From: Pseudomonas gingeri | GTDB lineage: Bacteria > Pseudomonadota > Gammaproteobacteria > Pseudomonadales > Pseudomonadaceae | Length of the DNA: 64,000 nt | Direction: 5' to 3' | Assembly: GCF_013385635.1 (NCBI RefSeq) | Contig: NZ_JACAPR010000026.1 | Coordinates: 62,001 to 126,000, forward strand | Part shown: positions 7,625-16,168 of the stretch, in pieces | Numbering within the stretch: the first letter of the stretch is position 1 | Layout: every line of letters starts with the position of its first letter | Notes under the pieces: generated by a model | Database searches by the model: none | Told to the model about the DNA's origin: nothing | The model's input: the letters and a program-made list of their open reading frames with translations, nothing else | Translations under genes and position numbers: made by a program

Positions 7625-8140
7625 TCTTCGCCCTTGCTCCGTCAGTCGTTGTCCTACCGGCCCGACCTATCCCACTGCAATTAGACGCAGTAGGACCAGC
7701 ACGGGCCGCGCCGCTTCTGGTCTGTCCTACTGTCCAACCTCCCCGCTCGTCACACACACATGAGCGCAGCGCAGATGCATACGCGCAGTCGCGCGCACGC
7801 GTGTTTTAAAGTTTTCCTCTTTACGCGAGAAAAGGATAAATAAGGTAGGACAGTGGGGCAGAGCCCCGAATTTAGGCGCCTGTAGCTGTCCTACTTCGAC
7901 AGGAGCAGGTTAGGCAGCATGGACAGCGCCGCAGGCGCTGGAAGCCGGACTTAAGATATTCACCGACATTGCCGGGACATTCACCAGACATTCACCGGGT
8001 GGCATTAAAACAGGGTTGCTGCCACCGGAATCGACCTGTAAAAAGTAGTCATCTTCGATAGGTGCGACCGCATGATGCGGCAGGCACTCCACACCAAACC
8101 CGGCCCTTGCGCCGGGTTTTTGCGTTTAAGGGGCGAGAGA
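7625..8140. other. Non-coding stretch before holin with repeated GTCCTAC motifs
   Basis: I see no gene here. The 7-mer GTCCTAC or its complement occurs five times: 7651-7657, 7690-7696 (reverse), 7724-7730, 7845-7851 (reverse) and 7888-7894. Two 9-bp inverted pairs result: CAGTAGGAC (7688-7696) with GTCCTACTG (7724-7732), and GTAGGACAG (7845-7853) with CTGTCCTAC (7886-7894). The second encloses a GGGGC-AGA-GCCCC hairpin. An AT-rich segment (7800-7845) could hold a late promoter. This is a plausible late-control region for the upstream Q-like or PrtN protein. Confidence 0.45.
8097..8121 (+). terminator. Rho-independent terminator before holin
   Basis: CCCGGC (8099-8104) pairs with GCCGGG (8111-8116) over a six-base loop, followed by five T. 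It stands 20 bases before the holin start. It could insulate early from late transcription and would need antitermination for late expression from an upstream promoter. Confidence 0.75.
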
Positions 8141-8488
8141 ATGACGAGCGAGCAGCAGGCGTTGATTGATATGCCGATCTGGATGGTGATTCTGCTGTCG
8201 ATGATCGGCGGGGTTTCGGGGGAAGCATGGCGGGCCGACAAGGCAGGGGTGCGAGGTTGGTCGCTGATGCGGCGCCTCGCACTCCGCTCCGGGGCATGTG
8301 TTGTTTGTGGGTTGTCGACCATGATGCTGTTGAGCGCCGCCGGGGTTTCGATCCTGGCGGCGGGAAGCATTGGCTGCATCACGGCCATGGCCGGCGCCGA
8401 TGTCGCGATCGGGTTGTACGAACGTTGGGCCGCCAAGCGGCTGGGCCTGAGCGAAGAGCCGCCAGCCAGCAGCGAGGCGGGGCAGTGA
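8141..8488 (+). CDS. Phage holin (LydA / Phage_holin_3 type)
   Basis: The 115-residue product has a hydrophobic segment at residues 10-27 (MPIWMVILLSMIGGVSGE) and a longer one at about 50-85 (CVVCGLSTMMLLSAAGVSI, then LAAGSIGC). The tail is charged (YERWAAKRLGLSEE). This matches the LydA-like holin family, which forms the lesion that releases endolysin. I choose ATG 8141 because GGGGCGAGAG lies just upstream; the in-frame ATG at 8072 would run through the terminator. The holin is separated from the endolysin and spanins by the whole structural region, a common arrangement in Pseudomonas phages. Confidence 0.75.
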   Translation: MTSEQQALIDMPIWMVILLSMIGGVSGEAWRADKAGVRGWSLMRRLALRSGACVVCGLSTMMLLSAAGVSILAAGSIGCITAMAGADVAIGLYERWAAKRLGLSEEPPASSEAGQ

Positions 8489-8496
8489 CCCGGCCA

Positions 8497-8547
8497 GGGG
8501 GCGGGGGTGGGGGCCGATTTTTTGGGTCCTCCCCCCGGGCCGCCCCC
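8497..8547. other. Candidate cos region
   Basis: Between the holin and the small terminase lies an unusual G-run/C-run segment: GGGGGCGG (8497-8504) and its inverted match CCGCCCCC (8540-8547), with TTTTTTGGGTCCT and CCCGGG between them. Lambda-type terminases (Nu1/A) cut a cos site that lies just upstream of the small-subunit gene. Position and composition fit; the cut site itself cannot be read off. Confidence 0.4.
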
Positions 8548-8624
8548 TACACGGGTACGCAGACTCGCGGTTTCCCTGCAGCTGAGACCTACGCAGGGAT
8601 GTCCGTCTTTTCAAGGACTTAGCG

Positions 8625-9146
8625 ATGGGCAAGACAGTCAGCAAGCTCGAACTCGGCGAGATCATCGGCCGGGACGAGCGCACATTGAGCCGGTGGCAGA
8701 AGGATGGAATGCCGGTGAACGAGTTCGGCCTGGGGCGCGGCAACGAAAACCAGTACGACACCCAGGCGGTGATCGAGTGGCTGATGCGGCAGGCGGCACT
8801 GAACGGCAAAAAGGAGTCCACCCGGGACCGGCTAGACAGGCTGCGCGGCGACCGCGAAGAGCTGGCGCTGGCCAAGGATCTCGGCGAGGTCGTGATTGAG
8901 GCAGAGATGGTCGAGCGCTTCGAGGCAGTCATCACCGCCGCCAAGATCGAGCTGTTGAACACATTCCCGGATGAGCTGGCGGCAACCCTGTCTGCCGAGT
9001 ACGGCGTGCAGGTGGATGACCAACTGATTCGGACGCCCATTGAATCAATACTTAGGAGATTGTCAGCGTATGACGAGGACGACGATCTCGCTGGCGATCC
9101 TGACGAGTCGGACGACGAGGAGGGCTCTGAAGAAGACGGCGAGTAA
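8625..9146 (+). CDS. Terminase small subunit (lambda Nu1-like)
   Basis: The 173-residue product starts with a DNA-binding winged helix (VSKLELGEIIGRDERTLSRW, then QKDGMPV) typical of Nu1. A helical linker region follows (RDRLDRLRGDREELALAKD), then a very acidic C-terminus (DEDDDLAGDPDESDDEEGSE). It recognises the cos region and recruits the large subunit. The terminal acidic stretch overlaps the start of the large-subunit gene by about 77 bases, as in lambda. Confidence 0.82.
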   Translation: MGKTVSKLELGEIIGRDERTLSRWQKDGMPVNEFGLGRGNENQYDTQAVIEWLMRQAALNGKKESTRDRLDRLRGDREELALAKDLGEVVIEAEMVERFEAVITAAKIELLNTFPDELAATLSAEYGVQVDDQLIRTPIESILRRLSAYDEDDDLAGDPDESDDEEGSEEDGE

Positions 9147-11076
9147 AGCGATGGTCCGCGTGTGCCGCAAGTGGGCGCCGCCGCCACGCATGAGCATCAT
9201 CGAGTGGGCAGACAGATACCGTTGGCTGTCGCCGGAAGAATCGGCCACGCCGGGCAAGTATCGGTTCGATAAAACGCCGCACCTGGTGTGGCCAGGTGGC
9301 CCGTTGGAAGCGCTGGACGATCCGAACGTGATTGAGGTCGTCGGCCGCAAGTCGGCGCAGGTAGCCTGGACCTCGGGCGTGATGGGCAACGCCATAGGCA
9401 AGTGGATCGATCTCGACCCGTCGCCGATTCTGATCCTGTTCCCCAAGGCCGAGGCGGCCAAGCAGTACGTCGCTGAGAAACTGGAGCCGATGATCGAGGC
9501 CACTCGGCGCCTGCGTAAGAAAGTCGATCTGCGTAGTCGCAAGCTGCAGCAGCGGCAGGACTTCAAGCGGTTCCCAGGTGGATTCCTCAAGATGGTCGGG
9601 TCCAACAGCCCGTCCAGTGTGAAGTCGACCCCGGTGCCTCGGGTCGCGATCGAGGAGCCCGACGACTGCAACCTCAACCTGCGGGGGCAGGGCGACAGCA
9701 TCAAGCTGGCGAAGGAGCGTCTCAAGACCTTTCGGCGGTCGAAGATCATCATCGGTGGGACGCCGACCATCAAGGGCCTGTCCGCAATCGATGCGGAACT
9801 GGAGCTGTCGGACAAGCGCGTGGGCTTGGTTCCTTGCCACGGCTGCGGCCAGTCGCATGCGCTGAGTTTCGATCACCTGCACTGTGACGAGGACGAAAGC
9901 TACCATCACGAGATCTACGGTAAGCGTCGTCCAGAAACGGCGTACTACGCCTGCCCGCATTGCGGCGAGATCTGGGATGACCACCAGAAGAACGCCAACC
10001 TCAAGAGCGGTCGCTGGGAGGCCACGGCCGAGTTTCGCGGGATCGCCGGCTACATTCTCAATGAACTGTATGCCACGTTCCATGGCTCGCGTTTTGAGGT
10101 GCTGATGGAGAAGAAGCTGCAGGCTGAGCATGCCCTTTCGCTGGGTAACATCGGCCCCATGATCGCCTTCACCAACAGCTCCAAAGGCGAGAGCTACGAA
10201 TACAAGAGCAACGCGCCCAAGACCGACGAGTTGGAGAAGCGGGCCGAGCCTTACGCCGAGCTGACCGCCCCGAAGGGCGTGCTGTTGGTTACGGTCGGTG
10301 TGGACGTGCAGGGCGATCGACTGGCCCTGGTCATCGTGGGTTGGGGCAGAGGTGAGGAGTCCTGGCGTCTCTACTGGGGGGAGCTGGAAGGCAACCCCAA
10401 GGACATCAACGACCCGGTGTGGACGGAGTTGGACAGGATCATTGCTACGCCGATCCAGGCCGAGGGTGGCGCGCAGCTCGCTGTTTCGGCCGTCAGCGTC
10501 GACAGCTCGGACGGTAACACCAGTGATGCGGTGTACACCTACGTCCGGGATCGCCAGCGCTTCAACATCATGGCGATCAAGGGCGCCTCGATCGACAGTC
10601 GGGATCGGGAGATCTTCACCAAACCGGCCCAGTCGATCGACACCACCCAGGACAACACCAAGGCTGCGAGATATGGCCTGCGGGTATTCATCGTCGGCAC
10701 GCACAAGGCCAAGACGCTGATCGACGGCCGGATCCGCCTGAAGGGGAATGGACCAGGTCGCATGCACTGGTACAGCGAGATCCGCGCGGACTACTACGAG
10801 CAACTGACCAACGAGGTCCTGGCGCCTCATCCCCGCCAACCCAGCAAGATGGTCTGGCAGAAGAAGGCAGGCCGGCGCAACGAAGCGCTGGACTGTGAGG
10901 TTTATGCCCTGCACGCGGCCCGCAGCCTGAAGACCCACCTGTTGCGCGACAACGAGTGGGACCAGCTGGAGCAGCAACAGCTCCAGCCAACCCTTTTCAA
11001 TACTGAGCAGGCGGTGGCGCCAGTTCCTCGCCGTGTAGTAGCTCGCGGCAGGGGCACCCGGAGCCGCGTCGGCTAA
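9070..11076 (+). CDS. Terminase large subunit (GpA family)
   Basis: The product has 668 residues of the GpA packaging ATPase/endonuclease family. The region after residue 45 (MSIIEWADRYRWLSPEESA and PGKYRFDKTP) is the family signature. The ATPase follows with a variant P-loop, VGRKSAQVAWT, and ILFPKAEAAKQY. Cysteine pairs in PCHGCGQ and YYACPHCGEIW make a zinc-binding insert common in GpA proteins. The nuclease half contains VTVGVDVQGDRLAL. ATG 9070 has GGAG upstream; an ATG at 9151 is a possible later start. It cuts and translocates DNA into procapsids. Confidence 0.88.
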   Translation: MTRTTISLAILTSRTTRRALKKTASKAMVRVCRKWAPPPRMSIIEWADRYRWLSPEESATPGKYRFDKTPHLVWPGGPLEALDDPNVIEVVGRKSAQVAWTSGVMGNAIGKWIDLDPSPILILFPKAEAAKQYVAEKLEPMIEATRRLRKKVDLRSRKLQQRQDFKRFPGGFLKMVGSNSPSSVKSTPVPRVAIEEPDDCNLNLRGQGDSIKLAKERLKTFRRSKIIIGGTPTIKGLSAIDAELELSDKRVGLVPCHGCGQSHALSFDHLHCDEDESYHHEIYGKRRPETAYYACPHCGEIWDDHQKNANLKSGRWEATAEFRGIAGYILNELYATFHGSRFEVLMEKKLQAEHALSLGNIGPMIAFTNSSKGESYEYKSNAPKTDELEKRAEPYAELTAPKGVLLVTVGVDVQGDRLALVIVGWGRGEESWRLYWGELEGNPKDINDPVWTELDRIIATPIQAEGGAQLAVSAVSVDSSDGNTSDAVYTYVRDRQRFNIMAIKGASIDSRDREIFTKPAQSIDTTQDNTKAARYGLRVFIVGTHKAKTLIDGRIRLKGNGPGRMHWYSEIRADYYEQLTNEVLAPHPRQPSKMVWQKKAGRRNEALDCEVYALHAARSLKTHLLRDNEWDQLEQQQLQPTLFNTEQAVAPVPRRVVARGRGTRSRVG

Positions 11077-11088
11077 TCGAGGTTCACC

Positions 11089-11304
11089 ATGACAGATGCA
11101 CAAAAGCGCCTTGCAGAGGTCCGGGCGGCGATCTCTGCCGTCCTGAAAAACGGCCAGCGGGTGCGTCGGCAGGACCGCGAGGTCCAGTTGGCGGAGCTGA
11201 ACAGCCTGCGCTTGCTGGAAAAACAGTACGCCCAGGAGGTCGCCAACGAGCAGGCCGCCCTGCAGCGCCGCAGCCGCAGTCGCGTCTCGTACCTGGGGAT
11301 TTGA
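11089..11304 (+). CDS. Head completion / head-tail joining protein (lambda gpW-like)
   Basis: This is a 71-residue basic helical protein: MTDAQKRLAEVRAAISAVLK, then RRQDREVQLAELNSL and LRLLEKQYAQEV. The length, composition and position between large terminase and portal are those of gpW, which plugs the filled head and forms the tail attachment site. GAGGTTCACC lies upstream of the ATG. The stop overlaps the region just before the portal start. Confidence 0.78.
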   Translation: MTDAQKRLAEVRAAISAVLKNGQRVRRQDREVQLAELNSLRLLEKQYAQEVANEQAALQRRSRSRVSYLGI

Positions 11305-11306
11305 CC

Positions 11307-12914
11307 ATGTGGCCATTCAGAAAGCGGGATGGTGCTGCCGAGCAGCTTATGCAGGAGGCGATCCGGGTGGCCAGGGCATCGGTCGACGGCCAGCAGATCG
11401 TCTCCCAGGGCGGTGGCGGCGGCGTTGAAACCCGCTGGCGCGGCGCCTCGCGGGTGCTACGGAGCATGGCCAGCTGGATCCCCGGGCTCGGCAGCCCGCG
11501 TCGTGACTTCAACCGAGGTGAGCGCCGGATGCTGGTGGCGCGATCGCGTGATGCGATGCGTAACCACCTGGTGGCCCGGGCGGCTATCACTCGATTGCGC
11601 ACCAACGTGGTGGGCACCGGCCTGGTTTGCCGTGCACAGGTCGACCATGGCGCGCTGGGCCTGACGGAGGAGCAGGCCGACGATCTCAACGGTCGGCTCG
11701 ATCGCCTGTGGTCGTTGTACGCGGACGATCCGCGAGAGTGTGATGCGGAAGCCACGCTCAACCACTACCAACTGCAGGCGCTGGTCCTGGTGTCGTCACT
11801 GGTTGGCGGCGATGTGTTGGTGGCCACGCCGGACAAGGAGCGACCGGGCTGCATCTTCAGCACCCGGCTGCAACTGATTGAGTCCGACCGGGTCGGCAAC
11901 CCGAACAACGGCCTTGACCGGTCGAACCTGGTGGATGGCGTCGAGTTCGACGACCTGGGCGCTCCGGTGGCGTACCACGTTTGCACTGGCTACCCCGGTG
12001 AGCATGTCGTCGGCAAGCCGCTGGTCTGGGAGCGGCTGAGCGCCTTCGGTGCCCAGACCGGTCGCCGCCGGGTGCTGCATGTGCTGTCCGACAAGGAGCG
12101 GCCCGGTCAGAAGCGTGGGGCTCCCTACTTGGCCCCGGTGCTGGAGCCACTGCAGAAGTTGGAGCGCTACAGCAGCGCCGAGCTGATGGCGGCGGTGATC
12201 TCGGCCATGTTCACCGTGTTCATCAAGAAGGGCTCGGACTTCCAGTCCGGTAATCTCCCGATGACTGCATTGAGCGATGAGCAACCCGGCGGCGACGACA
12301 CCTCCGATGGTGAGCTGAGCCTGGGCGAGGGCGCTGTGGTCGACCTGGGCGTCGGCGAGGAGCCGGTAGTGGCTAACCCGGGCCGGCCCAACGCCCAGTT
12401 CGATCCGTTCTTCACCGCCGTGGTGAAGGAGATCGGCGCCGCCCTGGAACTGCCGATGGAGGAGTTGCTGCTGCACTACAGCAGCAGTTACAGCGCGGCC
12501 CGTGCTGCGATGCTGCAGGCGTGGCGGTTCTACAGCCTGCGCCGCTGGTGGTTGGCGTGTGACTTCTGCCAGCCCAGTCGCGAGCTTCTGATCGACGAGG
12601 CGGTGGCCAGGGGCATGATCGATCTACCTGGTTATGCCGATCCGGCCAGGCGCAAAGCCTATTGCCAAGCCATCTGGATTGGTCCTGCTCGCGGTGCCAT
12701 TGACGAACTCAAGGAAGCCAACGCCGCCGGCAAGCGCATTGATATCGGCGTGAGCAACGAAACCCTGGAAACGGCCGCCATGACCGGCGAGCCCTGGCAG
12801 CAGGTATTCCGTCAGCGCGTGCGTGAAGTGGAGCAGCGCCGGGCCAACAACCTGCAGCCGTTGCCCAAGGGCGGGCTTGAAAATCCGCCAGACCCAACCC
12901 CCCAAGAGGAATAA
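11307..12914 (+). CDS. Portal protein (lambda gpB family)
   Basis: The product has 535 residues starting MWPFRKRDGAAEQLMQEAIR. The lambda-portal signature runs through residues 70-200 (RRMLVARSRDAMRNHLVARA, then ITRLRTNVVGTGLVCRAQ), with LQLIESDRVGNPNN and GRRRVLHVLSDKERPGQ downstream. It forms the dodecameric ring through which DNA enters and leaves. ATG 11307 is chosen; the in-frame TTG at 11301 overlaps the previous stop. It sits in the standard A-W-B-C order of lambda heads. Confidence 0.88.
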   Translation: MWPFRKRDGAAEQLMQEAIRVARASVDGQQIVSQGGGGGVETRWRGASRVLRSMASWIPGLGSPRRDFNRGERRMLVARSRDAMRNHLVARAAITRLRTNVVGTGLVCRAQVDHGALGLTEEQADDLNGRLDRLWSLYADDPRECDAEATLNHYQLQALVLVSSLVGGDVLVATPDKERPGCIFSTRLQLIESDRVGNPNNGLDRSNLVDGVEFDDLGAPVAYHVCTGYPGEHVVGKPLVWERLSAFGAQTGRRRVLHVLSDKERPGQKRGAPYLAPVLEPLQKLERYSSAELMAAVISAMFTVFIKKGSDFQSGNLPMTALSDEQPGGDDTSDGELSLGEGAVVDLGVGEEPVVANPGRPNAQFDPFFTAVVKEIGAALELPMEELLLHYSSSYSAARAAMLQAWRFYSLRRWWLACDFCQPSRELLIDEAVARGMIDLPGYADPARRKAYCQAIWIGPARGAIDELKEANAAGKRIDIGVSNETLETAAMTGEPWQQVFRQRVREVEQRRANNLQPLPKGGLENPPDPTPQEE

Positions 12915-12916
12915 GC

Positions 12917-14143
12917 ATGCCGCGAGCACTTGAGCTGGCTGCCTCGCAGCCCTGGCTAATGCTGCCCGACGCGCTGGATAACCTGTTGACCATCTCCGAT
13001 CGCATGGGCGATCCGATGGCGCTGGCGACCAAGCGTGGCGAGCGGCTGGAAGACACCCGCCAGGTCACGATGCGCAATGGCGTAGCCGTGGTGCCGGTCG
13101 TGGGCCCGATCTTCCGCTACGCCAATCTGTTTACCGAGATCAGTGGTGCGACCAGCACCCAGGTCCTGGCCACCGACATTCAGCGTGCCCTGGATGACCC
13201 CAAGGTCCGTTCGATCGTGCTCAACATCGACAGCCCGGGCGGTGTTGCATCGGGCATCAATGAGCTGGCGGAGATGATCTTCGCCGGCCGGTCCCGCAAG
13301 CGCATCGTCGCCTACATCGGCGGCACTGGAGCGAGTGCGGCGTACTGGATCGCCTCGGCCGCCAGTGAAATCGTCATCGACGAAGCCAGTCTGGCGGGGA
13401 GCATCGGCGTTGTCGTGGAAACCGTGGTTGAGAACGAGAGCGCGAGCGGTCGCAAGCGCTATTCGATCGTCAGCCGCAACGCGCCAAACAAGCGTCCTGA
13501 CCTCTCTACGGAGGAGGGGCGCGCCAAGCTGGGCGAAACGATCGACGCCCTGGGCGATGTCTTCGTGGCCAAGGTCGCCCGCAACCTCGGGGCTGATCCC
13601 GAGAAGGTCCCCGAGATGGGCGACCACGGCGGTCTTCGCGTCGGTGCCGATGCCGTCCAGCACGGTTTGGCCCACCGCACGGGCTCGCTGGAATCCCTGA
13701 TCACCGAACTGGCCAAGCCGGCCATCAACTCACCAAGGATACACACCATGACCACCGTCAATAGCACGGCAGAACTGCGTACCGCTCTGGCAGCCGGTAC
13801 TGACCCCAACACCATCGAGATCGCCCAGGCCAGCCAGCCGGATGTCAGTGCGATCCGTGCCGAAGCGGCGGCGGCTGAGCGCACCCGCATCAACGGCATC
13901 AACGCGCTGGCCAGTAAGGGCTTCGAGAAGGAGATCGAGGCCGCGATCGACGACGGCAGTTCGGTCGAGGCCACCGCCCTGGTGCTGTTCAAGGCTGCCC
14001 AGGACCGCGGCATCTCGTTGAGCGCGATCAAGAGCGACGCCCAGGGCGTCGTCGGAACCACCCCGAACGCTGACGGCAAAGAGGGCGAGCGCAAGGCTGC
14101 TGTTGGCTCCATTGTCGCTGGCGCTACCAACAAGCGTCGTTGA
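12917..14143 (+). CDS. Head maturation protease (S49/SppA-like) with C-terminal scaffold
   Basis: The product has 408 residues. Residues 50-260 are a Clp/S49-fold protease with VLNIDSPGG and the catalytic Ser in GGTGASAAYWIA (about residue 140), followed by AGSIGVVVETVV. The C-terminal 131 residues are an Ala/Glu-rich helical scaffold domain. This is the lambda gpC arrangement, where the protease clears scaffold and matures the procapsid. AGAGGAATAAGC precedes the ATG at 12917. A nested in-frame start at 13748 probably makes the scaffold alone. Confidence 0.85.
   Translation: MPRALELAASQPWLMLPDALDNLLTISDRMGDPMALATKRGERLEDTRQVTMRNGVAVVPVVGPIFRYANLFTEISGATSTQVLATDIQRALDDPKVRSIVLNIDSPGGVASGINELAEMIFAGRSRKRIVAYIGGTGASAAYWIASAASEIVIDEASLAGSIGVVVETVVENESASGRKRYSIVSRNAPNKRPDLSTEEGRAKLGETIDALGDVFVAKVARNLGADPEKVPEMGDHGGLRVGADAVQHGLAHRTGSLESLITELAKPAINSPRIHTMTTVNSTAELRTALAAGTDPNTIEIAQASQPDVSAIRAEAAAAERTRINGINALASKGFEKEIEAAIDDGSSVEATALVLFKAAQDRGISLSAIKSDAQGVVGTTPNADGKEGERKAAVGSIVAGATNKRR
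13748..14143 (+). CDS. Nested scaffold protein (Nu3-like), internal start within protease gene
   Basis: An ATG at 13748, in frame with the protease gene, is preceded by AAGGATACACACC, a good ribosome-binding site inside a coding region. Translation from it gives 131 residues beginning MTTVNSTAELRTALAAGTDP, predicted mainly helical, which is the scaffold portion. Lambda makes Nu3 from the 3' part of gene C in the same way. The internal site is seen; expression is inferred. Confidence 0.65.
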   Translation: MTTVNSTAELRTALAAGTDPNTIEIAQASQPDVSAIRAEAAAAERTRINGINALASKGFEKEIEAAIDDGSSVEATALVLFKAAQDRGISLSAIKSDAQGVVGTTPNADGKEGERKAAVGSIVAGATNKRR

Positions 14144-14153
14144 AGGAGATCCC

Positions 14154-14504
14154 ATGAGCAATCCCGAACGCAAATCCTACATCCCGAGCCAGATCTCGGC
14201 AGGTGATTTTCCTGTCGTGATGGAAGCTGTCGTTATCGCCGCTGGCCAGCAGCTCAAAAGCGGCTCGGTACTCGGCCAGGTTACGGCCTCCAAGGAGTAC
14301 GTGCTGTGCAAGGCCGCTGCTCAAGACGGCTCGCAGGCGCCGTCCGTCATCCTCGACCAGGACGTCGACACCACGGACGGGGCCCGAAGCGCTCCGGTGC
14401 GCCTGACCGGCCAGGTGCTGGGTAGCCAGCTGGTCCTCGGCGAAGGGCTTTCCCTTGCCACCGTGAAGGTTGCCCTGCGGCCTCTCAGCCTCTTCATTCG
14501 TTGA
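14154..14504 (+). CDS. Head decoration protein (lambda gpD-like)
   Basis: The 116-residue product has KSGSVLGQVTASKEYVLCKA, then AVILDQDVDTTDG-like and RSAPVRLTGQVLG features. The match is to the HDPD/gpD family that trims and stabilises the expanded capsid. ATG 14154 has GGAG six bases upstream. It lies between protease/scaffold and major capsid protein, exactly as in lambda. Confidence 0.82.
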   Translation: MSNPERKSYIPSQISAGDFPVVMEAVVIAAGQQLKSGSVLGQVTASKEYVLCKAAAQDGSQAPSVILDQDVDTTDGARSAPVRLTGQVLGSQLVLGEGLSLATVKVALRPLSLFIR

Positions 14505-14515
14505 TCGGAGACACC

Positions 14516-15547
14516 ATGACTGACATTTTCGACACCCTGACCATGCTGGAAGCCGTCGAGCAGATGACGTTGCCGCGCCGCTTCCTCATGAACACCTTTT
14601 TCAATGCGGCGAACCCGCAGACCTTTGGCACCGAGGCGGTGACGATCGACATCATCAAGGGCCAGCGCAAGATGGCGCCGTTCGTTCATCCGACCCTGCC
14701 GGGTAGCGTTTCGCTGCGAAAGGGAATGGAGAGCGCGACCTACAAGCCGCCCTACGTGCAGCCCAAGCGGCCTACCCGGGCAGAGCAGATTCTGAAGCGT
14801 GCGCCGGGTGATAACCCGTTCTCTGCACGCACTCCCGCCGAGCGCGCTGGTGAGATGCTCGGTCGTGACCTGGTAGATCTCGACGAAGAGATCACCCGTC
14901 GTGAGGAATGGATGTGCGCCCAGGCCCTGACCACCGGCCGTGTCCGTGTGGTTGGCGAGGGTGTGGACGACACCATCGACTTCCTCATGGAAGACAGCCA
15001 CAAGGTGACCCTCGCCTCTGGACGCTGGAACACCTCCGGTTCTGATCCGATTGCCAATATGCGGCAGTGGCGGCGATTGATTGCCAAGGATTCGGGGCGT
15101 ACGGCCAACGTCGCGGTGTTCAGCGGTGAAGCGCAGGATGCTTTCCAGGGCAACGAGATGGTGATGAAGCAACTCAACACTCGCCGGGTCGACATGGGCA
15201 TGATCAAACCTGAAGAGCTGCCGGACGGTGTCACCTACCTCGGCTATCTCAACGACCCGGGCGTCGATATTTACACCTACGACGAGTGGGTTTTGCCTGA
15301 TGACGGCGAGCCCCAACCTCTCATTCCTGCGGGCGGCCTGATCCTCGGCTCCTCGTCGACCCGTAACGCCATGCTGTATGCCGCGATTCAGGACATCGAG
15401 GCCATCGAGAGCGGCTTGGTGGAAGCGGCCCGCTTCCCGAAGAGCTGGGTCACCCAAGAGCCGAGCGTGCGTTGGCTGAAGCTGCAAGCAGCTCCTCTGG
15501 CCGGCCTGCTTGAACCGAACGCTTTCCTCTACGCCAAGGTGGTGTGA
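14516..15547 (+). CDS. Major capsid protein (lambda gpE family)
   Basis: The product has 343 residues starting MTDIFDTLTMLEAVEQMTLP. The pattern RRFLMNTFF, then FGTEAVTIDIIKGQRKMAPF and the conserved ITRREEWMCAQALTTG is diagnostic of the gpE family (HK97 fold). The C-terminus includes WVTQEPSVRWLKLQAAPL. ATG 14516 has CGGAG upstream. It forms the icosahedral shell. Confidence 0.9.
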   Translation: MTDIFDTLTMLEAVEQMTLPRRFLMNTFFNAANPQTFGTEAVTIDIIKGQRKMAPFVHPTLPGSVSLRKGMESATYKPPYVQPKRPTRAEQILKRAPGDNPFSARTPAERAGEMLGRDLVDLDEEITRREEWMCAQALTTGRVRVVGEGVDDTIDFLMEDSHKVTLASGRWNTSGSDPIANMRQWRRLIAKDSGRTANVAVFSGEAQDAFQGNEMVMKQLNTRRVDMGMIKPEELPDGVTYLGYLNDPGVDIYTYDEWVLPDDGEPQPLIPAGGLILGSSSTRNAMLYAAIQDIEAIESGLVEAARFPKSWVTQEPSVRWLKLQAAPLAGLLEPNAFLYAKVV

Positions 15548-15548
15548 C

Positions 15549-15845
15549 ATGGCCAAAGTCGAGTACGTGGTGGTTGATGGCTGCATTCAGGACGGCAAGA
15601 AAGTCTACGTGAAGGGGGATGTGTACGTGGCCCCCTCCACTGAGATCCGGGATCTGCTGCTGGATGAGGGCAAGATCGTGGCTCGTGGGAAACTGGACCC
15701 ACCTGCTGCGCGGTCTTCCGGCCGTAGCCAGCAGCCCGGCGGCTCCCAAGCTCCTGGCGGGGCTCAGAGTGGCTCGCCCAACGGCGGCGCCTCCGGCGAT
15801 GATGACAACGACGATGACCCGGGTAACCCGGGTGGGGACGACTGA
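15549..15845 (+). CDS. Small head-region protein with acidic Gly/Asp tail
   Basis: The 98-residue protein starts MAKVEYVVVDGCIQDGKKVY and has a beta-rich N-terminal half (YVKGDVYVAPSTEIRDLLL). The low-complexity tail is rich in Gly, Ser, Gln and Asp and ends in an acidic run. The position after the capsid gene is that of lambda FI, but no sequence identity is evident. It starts one base after the capsid stop. Confidence 0.6.
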   Translation: MAKVEYVVVDGCIQDGKKVYVKGDVYVAPSTEIRDLLLDEGKIVARGKLDPPAARSSGRSQQPGGSQAPGGAQSGSPNGGASGDDDNDDDPGNPGGDD

Positions 15846-15847
15846 TC

Positions 15848-16168
15848 ATGACCTTTCGCGACCAGGTGGCATTCATGGACGAATCGCTACTGGACGCCCT
15901 GGGGGATGAGGCTGAGATCGAGGGGCTCGACGATCCGGTGCGTGGTTTTCTCTCCGTGCCTTGGCAGCAGCCCAGGGTCGGGACCATCAATACCGGTCTT
16001 CGGCAGCCCGTCTACTCGGTCCGCGTTGGTGATGCCAATGGCATCAAGGAAGGCCTGCATCTGGTGTGCAAGCTGGCTCCCGCAGACGGCGGTGGTCGGT
16101 ACGTCATCGCCAAGCGGGAGCCCGATGGTACTGGCTGGGTCAATTTCATTCTGCGGGAGGTGCGATGA
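15848..16168 (+). CDS. Head-tail attachment protein (lambda FII/Phage_attach-like)
   Basis: The product has 106 residues: MTFRDQVAFMDESLLDALGD, then IEGLDDPVRGFLSVPWQQPR and GWVNFILREVR. Size, order after the capsid gene and the N-terminal pattern fit the Phage_attach family that joins head and tail. It ends with an ATGA overlap with the next gene. The assignment is mainly by position plus weak family resemblance. Confidence 0.6.
   Translation: MTFRDQVAFMDESLLDALGDEAEIEGLDDPVRGFLSVPWQQPRVGTINTGLRQPVYSVRVGDANGIKEGLHLVCKLAPADGGGRYVIAKREPDGTGWVNFILREVR

Noticed and set aside
9052..11316. 754-codon open frame antisense to the terminase and gpW genes
   Set aside because: It is an antisense shadow of GC-rich codon use; the plus-strand terminase is clearly real and no ribosome site or family is seen on the minus strand.
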